From: Halomonas sp.
GTDB lineage: Bacteria > Pseudomonadota > Gammaproteobacteria > Pseudomonadales > Halomonadaceae
Direction of reading: 5' to 3'
Assembly: GCA_007116835.1 (NCBI GenBank)
Contig: SKHS01000039.1
Span: forward strand, 1 to 6,167
DNA length: 6,167 nt
The notes below the pieces were generated by a model. It saw only the letters and a list, made by a program, of their open reading frames with translations. It did no database searches and had not been told where the DNA came from. This document shows, one piece after another, positions 1-5,780 of this stretch. Positions within the stretch are counted from its first letter, which is position 1. Each line of letters begins with the position of its first letter. The position numbers were made by a program, and so were the translations under genes.

Positions 1-644
1 CACACATTGCGTAGCTGGCTTAGGTTATGAAAAACGCCATGAGCTATATCAATGGTCGGTAGATCAAGTTGATGGGTAACATCTTTTTTGACCTCTGTGA
101 CAGTGGTGGATTCAAACCACTGAGATAACGCGCCAAACGTCAGCGTTTCGGCCATGATCCATATCGGGGGTAATCCTGCGCCGCGATATTTATTTCGATA
201 ATGCTTTACGAAGGCTTCTTCGTTGTCTTTTAGATCACTCGCGGCTCTCGCCACCTGTTTGGCGTGCTTGTAAGGGCAGTGAAAATGCCGAGCTTCCAGG
301 TACGCATGTGGGCCTTTTTGAAGCGCGAAGGCGTTTACCCAAAGCGAGCGAAAAGAGATTTCAATGCGCTCTAGCGCTTCAAGACAAAGCAGCCGTAACT
401 CGCGGTCGAAGATATATCGATTGAGTACATCGTCAAACGATACGCCAGCCACAAAGCAGTGAGTACGCCCATTATCAGCATGGGCGGCAGGCTCCTCAAA
501 GGGCAGCCAGTAAGCACTTAGGCGGTAGTAACCAATATGAGTGAGATAGTGCTCGGCACGCGCCATGTCAGGCACTTGCATGCCTCGCTCGCGGAGCAGG
601 GAAACTTGCTGGGTAACGGGGATAGGAGGCTTGTCATAGCGCAT
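1..644 (-). CDS. Abi_2 family (AbiD/AbiF-like) abortive infection protein, C-terminus cut by window edge
   Basis: This gene was found by translating the minus strand; it has no stop inside the window, and 214 codons are visible. The N-terminus (MRYDKPPIPVTQQVSLL, then EHYLTHIGYYRLSAYWLPFE at residues 31-50) and the block WIMAETLTFGALSQWF (162-177) are typical of the Abi_2/AbiD/AbiF family. These proteins cause abortive infection, in which the infected cell stops growing or dies. The family belongs to the HEPN RNase superfamily. Its R-x4-H catalytic motif usually reads RNxxAHH, and here the window ends in it: R212-N213-V214 and a split Cys codon. The ATG at 644 is chosen because family members begin just before this KPP motif and a GGGG at 653-656 can serve as ribosome binding site. 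In-frame ATG 683 and GTG 686 would extend it through the structured leader and are less likely. It lies downstream of hsdM on the same strand, with its own promoter and leader. Catalytic competence cannot be judged because the His lies outside the window. Confidence 0.9.
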   Translation of the reverse strand, partial: MRYDKPPIPVTQQVSLLRERGMQVPDMARAEHYLTHIGYYRLSAYWLPFEEPAAHADNGRTHCFVAGVSFDDVLNRYIFDRELRLLCLEALERIEISFRSLWVNAFALQKGPHAYLEARHFHCPYKHAKQVARAASDLKDNEEAFVKHYRNKYRGAGLPPIWIMAETLTFGALSQWFESTTVTEVKKDVTHQLDLPTIDIAHGVFHNLSQLRNV

Positions 645-652
645 TTTGACAG

Positions 653-724
653 CCCCAAAAAAGTAACCCCCCGGTTTGAGCATCACTGCAGCGTACTGCA
701 GGATAGGCTTGGGGGGTGTTGTTG
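653..724 (-). ncRNA. Structured leader / candidate small RNA upstream of the Abi_2 gene
   Basis: On the minus strand a run of six C (716-711) can pair with six G (672-667). The enclosed segment holds a perfect hairpin CTGCAG-TACG-CTGCAG (701-686), which flanking TATC/GATG pairing can extend. The closing helix is followed by TTAC and six T (662-657), which resembles an intrinsic terminator with a slightly displaced U-run. Transcription would start near 724 from the promoter at 731-759. A GGGG at 656-653, the likely ribosome binding site of the Abi_2 gene, could compete with the G6 tract for pairing with the C6 tract, so alternative folds could expose or hide translation initiation. It may be an attenuator, a translational switch or a free RNA that neutralises the HEPN protein. 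The pairing is seen in the sequence; the function and exact ends are inferred. Confidence 0.45.
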
Positions 725-730
725 GTATCT

Positions 731-759
731 ATTATAGGCACGCTGACCGGCGCCAGCAA
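731..759 (-). promoter_or_regulatory. Sigma-70 promoter for the Abi_2 leader/gene
   Basis: On the minus strand a perfect -10 hexamer TATAAT (736-731) lies 17 bp downstream of TTGCTG (759-754), which matches three of six positions of the -35 consensus. The predicted start is near 724, leaving about 80 nt of leader before the ATG at 644. The Abi_2 gene and its leader can therefore be transcribed independently of hsdM, although hsdM read-through is also possible. Confidence 0.6.
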
Positions 760-809
760 GAAAAACCCTGCTTGGTTGGCTATTTGAGAATTGCTAATGA
801 GTGCCCTGC

Positions 810-2786
810 TCATGCCGATAGCTCCTCGATCATCTGCTTGATCTTGTCGGTGCAGGCTTTGAGGTCGGCGTCGATCTCTTCCAGCGGGCGCGGCGGCGTG
901 AACTGGTAGAAGTGGCGGTTAAAGGGTATCTCGAAGCCGACGATGCCGATGCGGCCATCCAGCTCGTCGCGCTTGTTCTCATCGATCCAGGCATCGGGTA
1001 CGTGGGGTTTAACTTCACGCTCGAAGTAATCAAACACCGATTCGCCCAGCGGCACGTTTTCGTTATCGCGAAGGCTGGTGTCCGGCTCGGGGTTGCCTTG
1101 TTTGTCGAGGCAGATATCGGCGTCTGGGTCGCGCTCGGATAGCGCGTTGAGAATGGCTTTCTGTACGGGCGCGCCCACTTTTAAGCCTTCGGCTTTGAGC
1201 GCCGCAATCAGCACTTTGGTAAACGCTTTGCGATTAGTGTAGCGATGCTCACCTAATTGTTCGCAGGCAGCTTTAAGGGCAGTTTGTTCACCCTCATCCA
1301 GCTTTTGGATGGCTTTTTCGTCGTCCAGCTTGCCTAACCGCTCGGCGCTAGCTTCGAAGTTCAGGCGCAGTGGCCGCTCGACGGTAATACGCCGGTAGCC
1401 AAAGGTTTCCACGGGGAAAATCTTGCTTTCGTTGCTCTCTTCAAACGCGCCGTAACACCGCACAATATCGTCAATATCGCGGTCGGTAATATATTGGCGT
1501 TTGCTGCCTAGCGACTTGCGCATCTTGCTGGCCCGGCCAGTGGCGTTAATCAGCTGTACGTTGCCTTTGCGCTCAGCGAGCTTGTTGTTGGAAAGCACCC
1601 ATATATAGGTAGCAATGCCTGTGTTGTAGAACATATCAGTGGGAAGACCAACGATGGCTTCTACCATGTCATGTTGTAGCAGGTAGCGACGAATTTCGGA
1701 TTCTCCGCTGCCTGCGCCGCCGGTAAACAGCGGCGAGCCGTTGAGGATAATGCCGATCCGCGAGCCGCCATCCTGACGGGTACGCATCTTGGCCACCAGG
1801 TGCATCAGAAACAGCAGCGAGCCATCGGAAACCCGCGGCAGGCCAGGGCCAAAACGGCCATCGTAGCCGCGCTGCTTGTGCTCATCGGTGACTTGCTTCT
1901 GCACCTTTTTCCATTCCACGCCAAACGGCGGATTAGAGAGCATGTAATCAAAGCGCTCGCCCGCCAGCTGGTCATCCGAGAGCGTGTTGCCCAGCTTGAT
2001 CTGCTCGACCTCCTGCCCCTTGACCAGCATATCGCCTTTGCAGATGGCGTAGGATTCCGGGTTGAGCTCTTGCCCATGCAGCGAGACGGTCACGTTCTGG
2101 CTGACCTGCTGAATGTACTCGTCGCTTTCAGAAAGAAACCCGCCAGTGCCCGCCGTTGGGTCATAGACGGTAACGATGCTATTGGGCTTGAGCTTTTCTT
2201 CCTGGCCTGTCAGCACCAGTGAGGTCGTCAGGTGAACGATATCGCGAGGCGTAAAGTGCTCCCCGGCGGTTTCGTTGGAGCTTTCGGCGAACTTGCGAAT
2301 CAGTTCTTCAAAAATGCCGCCCATACCGTGGTTGGTCACCCGCGCAGGGCTTAGGTCAATAGCTGCAAACTGCTGCACGACTTTATAGAGTAAGTTATTG
2401 GCGTTGAGCTGCTGAACAAAGCTCTCGAACTCGAAGTGCTCGAAAATCTCCCGAGCGCTCTGGCTAAACGACTGCACATAGCTCATCAGGTCGTCGCTGG
2501 TCTGGGTATCAGACAAGCTGCCCAGGCTCAGCAGTGAAGCATTGAAAAACGGCTGATTAGCTGCCCGCAGCAACAGCTTCTCACGCACTGCCTCAGGCTT
2601 GTTCTGATGGACTTCAGCGGCTTTCAACACCTCGTCCTTGGTAGGCTCTAATACGCATTCCAGGCGGCGCAGCAGGGTAAACGGCAGAATGATGCGGCCA
2701 TACTGGGACTGCTTGAAATCGCCGCGTAGTAGGTCGGCGACCGACCAGATAAAAGCAGCAAGCTGAGAATGACTTTCCGTGTTCAC
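810..2786 (-). CDS. hsdM: Type I restriction-modification system DNA methyltransferase subunit HsdM
   Basis: HsdM is the modification subunit. With the specificity subunit HsdS it methylates adenine at the N6 position, and with HsdR it forms the restriction complex. The N-terminal HsdM_N helical domain is recognised by SQLAAFIWSVADLLRG and YGRIILPFTLLRRLECVLEP. The N6_Mtase domain shows EHFTPRDIVHL (about residues 176-186), the SAM-binding motif I DPTAGTGGF (209-217) and the catalytic motif IV NPPF (285-288). At 658 residues it is longer than EcoKI HsdM (about 530) because of a charged C-terminal extension beyond about residue 475. I choose the GTG at 2786: it has GGAG seven bases upstream, and the protein then begins MNTESHSQLAAF. 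The ATG at 2801 would add five residues and lacks a ribosome binding site. The stop overlaps an ATG, but no hsdS follows. Motifs are intact, so the methylase is probably functional if a specificity subunit exists elsewhere. Confidence 0.95.
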   Translation of the reverse strand: MNTESHSQLAAFIWSVADLLRGDFKQSQYGRIILPFTLLRRLECVLEPTKDEVLKAAEVHQNKPEAVREKLLLRAANQPFFNASLLSLGSLSDTQTSDDLMSYVQSFSQSAREIFEHFEFESFVQQLNANNLLYKVVQQFAAIDLSPARVTNHGMGGIFEELIRKFAESSNETAGEHFTPRDIVHLTTSLVLTGQEEKLKPNSIVTVYDPTAGTGGFLSESDEYIQQVSQNVTVSLHGQELNPESYAICKGDMLVKGQEVEQIKLGNTLSDDQLAGERFDYMLSNPPFGVEWKKVQKQVTDEHKQRGYDGRFGPGLPRVSDGSLLFLMHLVAKMRTRQDGGSRIGIILNGSPLFTGGAGSGESEIRRYLLQHDMVEAIVGLPTDMFYNTGIATYIWVLSNNKLAERKGNVQLINATGRASKMRKSLGSKRQYITDRDIDDIVRCYGAFEESNESKIFPVETFGYRRITVERPLRLNFEASAERLGKLDDEKAIQKLDEGEQTALKAACEQLGEHRYTNRKAFTKVLIAALKAEGLKVGAPVQKAILNALSERDPDADICLDKQGNPEPDTSLRDNENVPLGESVFDYFEREVKPHVPDAWIDENKRDELDGRIGIVGFEIPFNRHFYQFTPPRPLEEIDADLKACTDKIKQMIEELSA

Positions 2787-2830
2787 GGTGGATCTCCACA
2801 TCTAAGTGCAATTCGAACGTAATGCGGCAC

Positions 2831-2859
2831 ATCATACACAGCTCCGCGATATTGATCAG
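2831..2859 (-). promoter_or_regulatory. Putative hsdM promoter
   Basis: On the minus strand TATGAT (2836-2831, five of six matches to the -10 consensus) follows CTGATC (2859-2854, three of six matches to -35) with a 17-bp spacer. The predicted start near 2824 gives a leader of about 38 nt before the GTG at 2786. It lies just left of the recognisable nuclease remnant. The -35 element is weak, so the call is moderate. Confidence 0.4.
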
Positions 2860-2883
2860 TGGCCAGCACTGGTTGGCGCTCCA

Positions 2884-3295
2884 TGTATCAGGACGGCGTC
2901 AAAACAGGCACGAGCCATAAATGATTTTCTGGCACGCCTTGCCGATACAGCCGGGCATCAACGCCTACTGCTGATCGGCGACCTTACTGCCTATGGCACC
3001 GAAGACCCGATCCGCACCCTGGTACACGCTGACATGCTCGACCTGGGCTCGCGACCTCTCGCCTGCAAGCCGTTATCGCTATGTTTTTCGTGACGCATCA
3101 GGCTACCTGGATCATGCATTGGCAAACACTGAACTGGCGAAACCCGTGGCTCAAGCGTAAACGTAGCGGATCAACGCAGATGCGTCGCGCCTCCTGGGTT
3201 ATGATGAGCCGGACAATGCACAGCCCTACATCCAACCCGCCCCTCTTTCGCTCTTCAGACCACGACTCGGTGCGATGGATTTACGCTGGCCCTGA
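2884..3295 (+). pseudogene. Remnant of an ExeM/NucH-like extracellular nuclease (endonuclease/exonuclease/phosphatase family)
   Basis: Only the C-terminal part of the gene is recognisable, and it is scattered over three frames. RLLLIGDLTAYGTEDPIRTL is in the first frame. It is followed in another frame by YRYVFRDASGYLDHALANTE, then TAA (3158) and TAG (3164), and in the same frame RINADASRLLGYDEP. FRSSDHDSVR is in the third frame, and the tail MDLRWP with TGA at 3293 is back in the second. The family patterns are GDLNAY-EDP, YVF-GYLDHAL, INADE-LDYN and FRSSDHDPV. At least three frameshifts and two stops separate them. The usual Asn of GDLNAY is Thr here, so even the first block has lost a key residue. 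The N-terminal half, with signal peptide and first catalytic residues, is absent and would fall where hsdM now lies. The left boundary is approximate. This is a dead gene. Confidence 0.8.
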
Positions 3296-3302
3296 GCCAG
3301 CG
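3284..3302 (+). repeat. Perfect 7-bp inverted repeat at the end of the nuclease remnant
   Basis: CGCTGGC and GCCAGCG flank a 5-base centre. The hairpin covers the ancestral stop of the nuclease remnant (TGA 3293-3295) and stands 45 bp upstream of the methyltransferase start. There is no T-run after it, so it is a poor intrinsic terminator as it stands. It may be a worn terminator of the former nuclease gene. Confidence 0.4.
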
Positions 3303-3333
3303 CCGCGGCTATTCAAGGTGGCGACACAGGCCC

Positions 3334-3340
3334 AAGGAGG
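3334..3340 (+). promoter_or_regulatory. Strong Shine-Dalgarno for the homocysteine S-methyltransferase gene
   Basis: AAGGAGG, a full anti-16S match, stands six bases before the ATG at 3347 and fixes that start. I see no convincing promoter between the nuclease remnant and this site. Confidence 0.85.
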
Positions 3341-3346
3341 CGATTC

Positions 3347-4255
3347 ATGAGCAACCCCACACCTTCAGTTACTCTGCTGGATGGCGGTATGGGCCAGGAA
3401 CTACGGCGTCGCAGCCGTTATCCTGCCTCGCCGCTGTGGTCGGCCCAGGTGATGCTCGATGAGCCGCATCTCGTTACCGCCGCTCACCGCGATTTCATTG
3501 CGGCCGGGGCTGACATCATCACCCTTAATAACTACAGCGCCACCCCGCAACGGCTGGCCCGTGATGGCGACCCAGCGCTGTTCGCCACACTGCATCAGGC
3601 GGCGCTGGATGCCGCTAACCAGGCACGGCAGGATAGCGGCCGAAGAGTACTGATTGCTGGATGTCTCCCACCGCTGGTGGCGAGCTACCACTATGCGCTA
3701 GTGCCTGACGATGCCACTTGCTTACACAGCTACCGCCAGCTGGTGGAAGCTCAAACTGGGGTAGACCTCTTTATCTGCGAAACCATGTCACTCACCCGCG
3801 AAGCACTGGCCGCCACCACGGCAGGGGTGGAGCGCCAGATGCGGGTATGGGTGGCATTTACAGTGGATGATAGCGATGGCACTCGCCTACGTTCAGGAGA
3901 GCCTTTGGTTGAGGCAGCTCGAGCAGTCACCGCTGCTGGTGCGGAAAAAGTGCTGGTGAATTGTTCGGTACCCGAAGCCGTGACCACGGCCATGGGCGAA
4001 CTGGCTGATGCAGGCATCGCCTTTGGCGGCTTCGCCAACGGGTTCAAGTCAGTGGGCGGGCTCAAGCCTGGTGGCACCGTGGAGACGTTAGAATCACGGA
4101 TCGACCTTGACCCTGATACTTACGCCAACGTTGCCCTACACTGGGTGGCACAAGGAGCCGACGTGGTTGGCGGCTGCTGTGAGGTGGGGCCTGACCACAT
4201 CGCGACGCTAGCAAAACGACTGAGTGACACTGGACACCGCCCCGTCACTTCCTAG
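3347..4255 (+). CDS. Homocysteine S-methyltransferase family protein (MmuM-like)
   Basis: The 302-residue protein is the usual length for stand-alone cytoplasmic homocysteine S-methyltransferases, which move a methyl group from S-methylmethionine, SAM or a betaine-type donor to homocysteine to make methionine. The (beta/alpha)8 barrel opens with LLDGGMGQELRRR (10-22). Then come AGADIITLNNYSATP (53-67), where family members have a T-N-Y/T-A pattern, and LFICETMSL (141-149). The three zinc-binding cysteines are present: C206 in VLVNCSVPE and C277-C278 in VVGGCCEVGP. All catalytic landmarks are intact, so it should be active. The methyl donor cannot be read from the sequence. No S-methylmethionine permease (mmuP) gene is next to it. 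The stop lies 15 bp from the stop of the convergent ORF. Confidence 0.9.
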   Translation: MSNPTPSVTLLDGGMGQELRRRSRYPASPLWSAQVMLDEPHLVTAAHRDFIAAGADIITLNNYSATPQRLARDGDPALFATLHQAALDAANQARQDSGRRVLIAGCLPPLVASYHYALVPDDATCLHSYRQLVEAQTGVDLFICETMSLTREALAATTAGVERQMRVWVAFTVDDSDGTRLRSGEPLVEAARAVTAAGAEKVLVNCSVPEAVTTAMGELADAGIAFGGFANGFKSVGGLKPGGTVETLESRIDLDPDTYANVALHWVAQGADVVGGCCEVGPDHIATLAKRLSDTGHRPVTS

Positions 4256-4267
4256 GCGCACAGTGAC
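4223..4267. repeat. Competing inverted repeats at the convergent gene ends
   Basis: AGTGAC occurs at 4223-4228 and again at 4262-4267, and GTCACT lies between them at 4244-4249. The central arm can pair with either flank, giving two mutually exclusive 6-bp hairpins at the end of the methyltransferase gene and its 15-bp gap to the next gene. Neither is followed by a T-run on either strand, so a termination role is only a guess based on position. Confidence 0.3.
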
Positions 4268-4270
4268 TAG

Positions 4271-4660
4271 TTAACCCACCCGATGCTGATAGAGCACATG
4301 CAGCACACCGTTATTGTCTGCTGGTTCATCGGCCGTTGGCGTATCAACTGCAGGAGAAGACGTTTCTGGTTGAGCGACAGGCTGACGGCCACCTACTAAC
4401 ACATACCATTCAGCTTCTGTCAGGTAGTGCTGACACCAGCGGCTTAGACCATCGGCCACTTCATAACGGCTGCGCTCGCCACTGCGAAAGCCATGGGCGA
4501 GATGCAGCAGATCCTGGCGAGCGGTGCGGGCACGGGCATTACCGCCGTGCACTTTGGAAAGTGGGCAGCGTCTATCGTAGGCCGCGTTGGTTAATGCATA
4601 TAACCAACGCTCCAATTCATGAGCCTGAATACCGCCATAAACTGCCACTCTGCACTCCAT
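4271..4660 (-). CDS. Hypothetical protein of 129 residues
   Basis: I do not recognise this family. The first 90 residues look like a compact soluble alpha-helical domain rich in Arg, His, Trp and Tyr, including HELERWLYALTNAAYDRRCP (14-33) and RYEVADGLSRWCQHYLTEAEW (65-85). A Pro/Thr/Ala/Asp-rich stretch (about 92-117) follows that is probably disordered, and then a short tail VLHVLYQHRVG. There is no signal peptide or membrane segment. The ATG at 4660 has no ribosome binding site. A GTG at 4648 has GGAG six bases upstream and would give MAVYGGIQAHELERW, so the true protein may be 125 residues. The minus frame is preferred over the overlapping plus-strand frame because its composition is protein-like and it tiles neatly, stopping 15 bp from the neighbouring stop. 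Confidence 0.65.
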   Translation of the reverse strand: MECRVAVYGGIQAHELERWLYALTNAAYDRRCPLSKVHGGNARARTARQDLLHLAHGFRSGERSRYEVADGLSRWCQHYLTEAEWYVLVGGRQPVAQPETSSPAVDTPTADEPADNNGVLHVLYQHRVG

Positions 4661-4679
4661 GCTGAACGGTGATGGAAAT

Positions 4680-4700
4680 CTGATGGGCTTCGCCCATTAG
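4680..4700 (+). repeat. Hairpin with 9-bp stem and TTC loop in the hypothetical gene's leader region
   Basis: ATGGGC-TTC-GCCCAT (4683-4697) is a perfect 6-bp stem. On the plus strand it is extended by G-T, T-A and C-G pairs to nine. It stands 20 bp upstream of the 4660 start codon. No T-run follows on either strand. It could be part of the untranslated leader of the hypothetical gene or a terminator remnant. Confidence 0.4.
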
Positions 4701-4763
4701 CACTTACTTAACAAGGCGTTAGATTGCCCGATTTTGGTGCAACTGTCATCTTCTCGCTAGCTG

Positions 4764-4779
4764 ACCCAGCGCGCTGGGT
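4764..4779. repeat. Perfect 16-bp palindrome between lysR and the hypothetical gene
   Basis: ACCCAGCGCGCTGGGT reads the same on both strands. As RNA it would form ACCCAG-CGCG-CTGGGT. On the plus strand it is followed by TTCTCT, a weak U-tract; on the minus strand, which is the direction of lysR, there is no T-run. It is 49 bp past the lysR stop and immediately downstream of the minus-strand TATAAT at 4792-4797. It may be a (bidirectional) terminator or an operator for a dimeric repressor. Confidence 0.5.
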
Positions 4780-4791
4780 TTCTCTGCCAAT

Positions 4792-4797
4792 ATTATA
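4792..4797 (-). promoter_or_regulatory. Possible -10 element for the hypothetical gene
   Basis: On the minus strand a perfect TATAAT lies about 130 bp upstream of the ORF start at 4660. No acceptable -35 hexamer is present at 16-18 bp, so it would need an activator or be a chance match. Its transcript would begin at the 16-bp palindrome. Confidence 0.3.
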
Positions 4798-4827
4798 CCT
4801 GTTAATGGCCCGATATCATGTTCGACG

Positions 4828-5733
4828 TCAGTAATTCATTAGCGTGGCTTTCGCTTTTCGCTTAAGTGCAGCCAACACTTTGGACTCGTGCCACTCTGGG
4901 CGATAAACCACGCCAAAACCAAACGACAACGCAGGCACAAAAGGCAGCACCTTGACACGGTCGTGGCGCGACAGCTGATCTTTCGCGGTAATCGGGTTAA
5001 TCACCGTGACACCCACCTCGTTGGCCACCAACGCGCTGATCGTGCCGATATTGGCTTCCGTTTTACCCGAAATTTTAACACCGTGCGCGGCTACCAGCTC
5101 CAGCAGCGGATTCGTACTGACGCTAGGTTGGTTGCTAATCACTAAATGTTGACCGCGTAAATCACCGACGTCGACAACGTCACGCGTGGCTAATTCAAGC
5201 TTTTCGGGCACCAACGCCACCGCTTCTGTCATCAGCAGCGTTTCTGTTAAGAGCTGAGGGGAGGTCGCCGGCAATGTGATAAAACCGATATCCGCATGGC
5301 TTGATTCCACCGCCGTCTGCACATCGTGGCTCGACATCATATCCAGACTAATACTTATTCGGCTATTTTCAGCCAGTAACGCAGCCACTACCTGAGGCAC
5401 AAAGCCAAAACATAGCCCAGGAATCGCCGCGATTCTTAAGCGTGATGTGCCGAACTCCTTAAGCGCCAGCACGCTATGGCGCAGCTCTTCAATATTGCCC
5501 ATCAGCCTGAGAATCTCATCGTACAACTCTCGTGCTTCAGGTGTTGCTAATAAGCGGTTTTTTTCTCGTAGAAAGAGCTGAATCCCCAGATTCTCTTCCA
5601 ACTGCGCCAGCGAACGACTCACGCCTGATTGCGTCATGCCAAGCAGGCGTGCCGTCCCTGAGGCGCTGCCTACTTCATACAGCGTCTTGAAAGTTGCTAA
5701 TGCTTTCAACGAGTTAATGGTAACTTCAGGCAT
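4828..5733 (-). CDS. LysR family transcriptional regulator
   Basis: At 301 residues this is full length for the family. The N-terminal winged helix-turn-helix occupies about residues 4-62, with the helix-turn-helix at GSASGTARLLGMTQSGVSRS (22-41) and the classic wing LFLREKNRLLATPEA (53-67). A linker helix and the periplasmic-binding-protein-like effector domain (about 95-295) follow. ADIGFITLP (147-155) and NEVGVTVINPITA (238-250) are characteristic. The V-x-NP-x-TA block resembles the amino-acid-sensing branch (E. coli LysR, OccR, NocR), so an amino acid or related amine is a plausible effector. It is divergent from a class III aminotransferase gene, its most likely target. The ribosome binding site is weak (GAGT nine bases upstream). 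Its own -10 overlaps one of the two operator-like dyads, which suggests autoregulation. Confidence 0.95.
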   Translation of the reverse strand: MPEVTINSLKALATFKTLYEVGSASGTARLLGMTQSGVSRSLAQLEENLGIQLFLREKNRLLATPEARELYDEILRLMGNIEELRHSVLALKEFGTSRLRIAAIPGLCFGFVPQVVAALLAENSRISISLDMMSSHDVQTAVESSHADIGFITLPATSPQLLTETLLMTEAVALVPEKLELATRDVVDVGDLRGQHLVISNQPSVSTNPLLELVAAHGVKISGKTEANIGTISALVANEVGVTVINPITAKDQLSRHDRVKVLPFVPALSFGFGVVYRPEWHESKVLAALKRKAKATLMNY

Positions 5734-5745
5734 GACTTTTACTCA

Positions 5746-5756
5746 TTGATATTCAA
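5746..5756. promoter_or_regulatory. LysR-type operator candidate 1 (upstream dyad)
   Basis: TTGA-TAT-TCAA is a perfect dyad and contains the T-N11-A pattern of LysR-family sites. Its centre is about 56 bp upstream of the predicted aminotransferase transcription start, which is where the high-affinity recognition site is usually found. It is 13 bp from the lysR start codon. Confidence 0.5.
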
Positions 5757-5762
5757 AAAACG

Positions 5763-5768
5763 ATCATA
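5763..5768 (-). promoter_or_regulatory. Putative -10 of the lysR gene
   Basis: TATGAT on the minus strand stands 30 bp upstream of the lysR ATG. No good -35 hexamer is visible. It overlaps the edge of the 5767-5780 dyad, so binding of the regulator there would block its own transcription. Confidence 0.3.
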
Positions 5769-5780
5769 TATTGAAATATA
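5767..5780. promoter_or_regulatory. LysR-type operator candidate 2 (promoter-proximal dyad)
   Basis: TATATT-GA-AATATA has 6-bp inverted arms. Its centre is about 22 bp from that of the first dyad, two helical turns, as expected for a LysR tetramer on one DNA face. It overlaps the predicted -35 of the aminotransferase promoter, the usual place of the activation site. Confidence 0.45.

Larger units (their letters stand above)
634..813 (-). other. 59-codon ORF overlapping the hsdM stop and the Abi_2 start; probably not a functional gene
   Basis: The ORF begins at an ATG that shares ATGA with the hsdM stop (810-813). It has a good upstream GGAG eight bases away and ends eleven bases inside the Abi_2 gene in another frame. 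This is the layout of translationally coupled genes, and in hsd operons the ATGA overlap normally leads into hsdS. The peptide (MSRALISNSQIANQ...) shows no HsdS target-recognition domain or any other motif I recognise. It runs across the Abi_2 promoter and structured leader, so I favour a vestigial reading frame over a real protein. It might still let ribosomes leaving hsdM travel through the leader and unfold it. Confidence 0.3.

Noticed and set aside
1800..2222. 140-codon plus-strand ORF inside hsdM.
   Set aside because: It is antisense to the conserved methyltransferase motifs and has no recognisable domain or start signals.
2806..3093. 95-codon plus-strand ORF containing GDLTAYGTEDP as an intact small protein.
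   Set aside because: Homology to the nuclease continues downstream in other frames, so this is the first fragment of a pseudogene and not a separate gene.
4336..4665. 109-codon plus-strand ORF opposite the hypothetical gene.
   Set aside because: It has a low-complexity, His/Arg/Cys-scattered composition without structure and no ribosome binding site; it appears to be the antisense shadow of the 4271-4660 gene.
4661..4724. Integron attC-like site: GTTAGAT at 4718-4724 fits the GTTRRRY core, with a palindromic region upstream and a total span near 64 bp.
   Set aside because: The opposite end (GCTGAAC) does not fit RYYYAAC, the arms next to the central hairpin are not complementary beyond chance, and there is no integrase or cassette array nearby.
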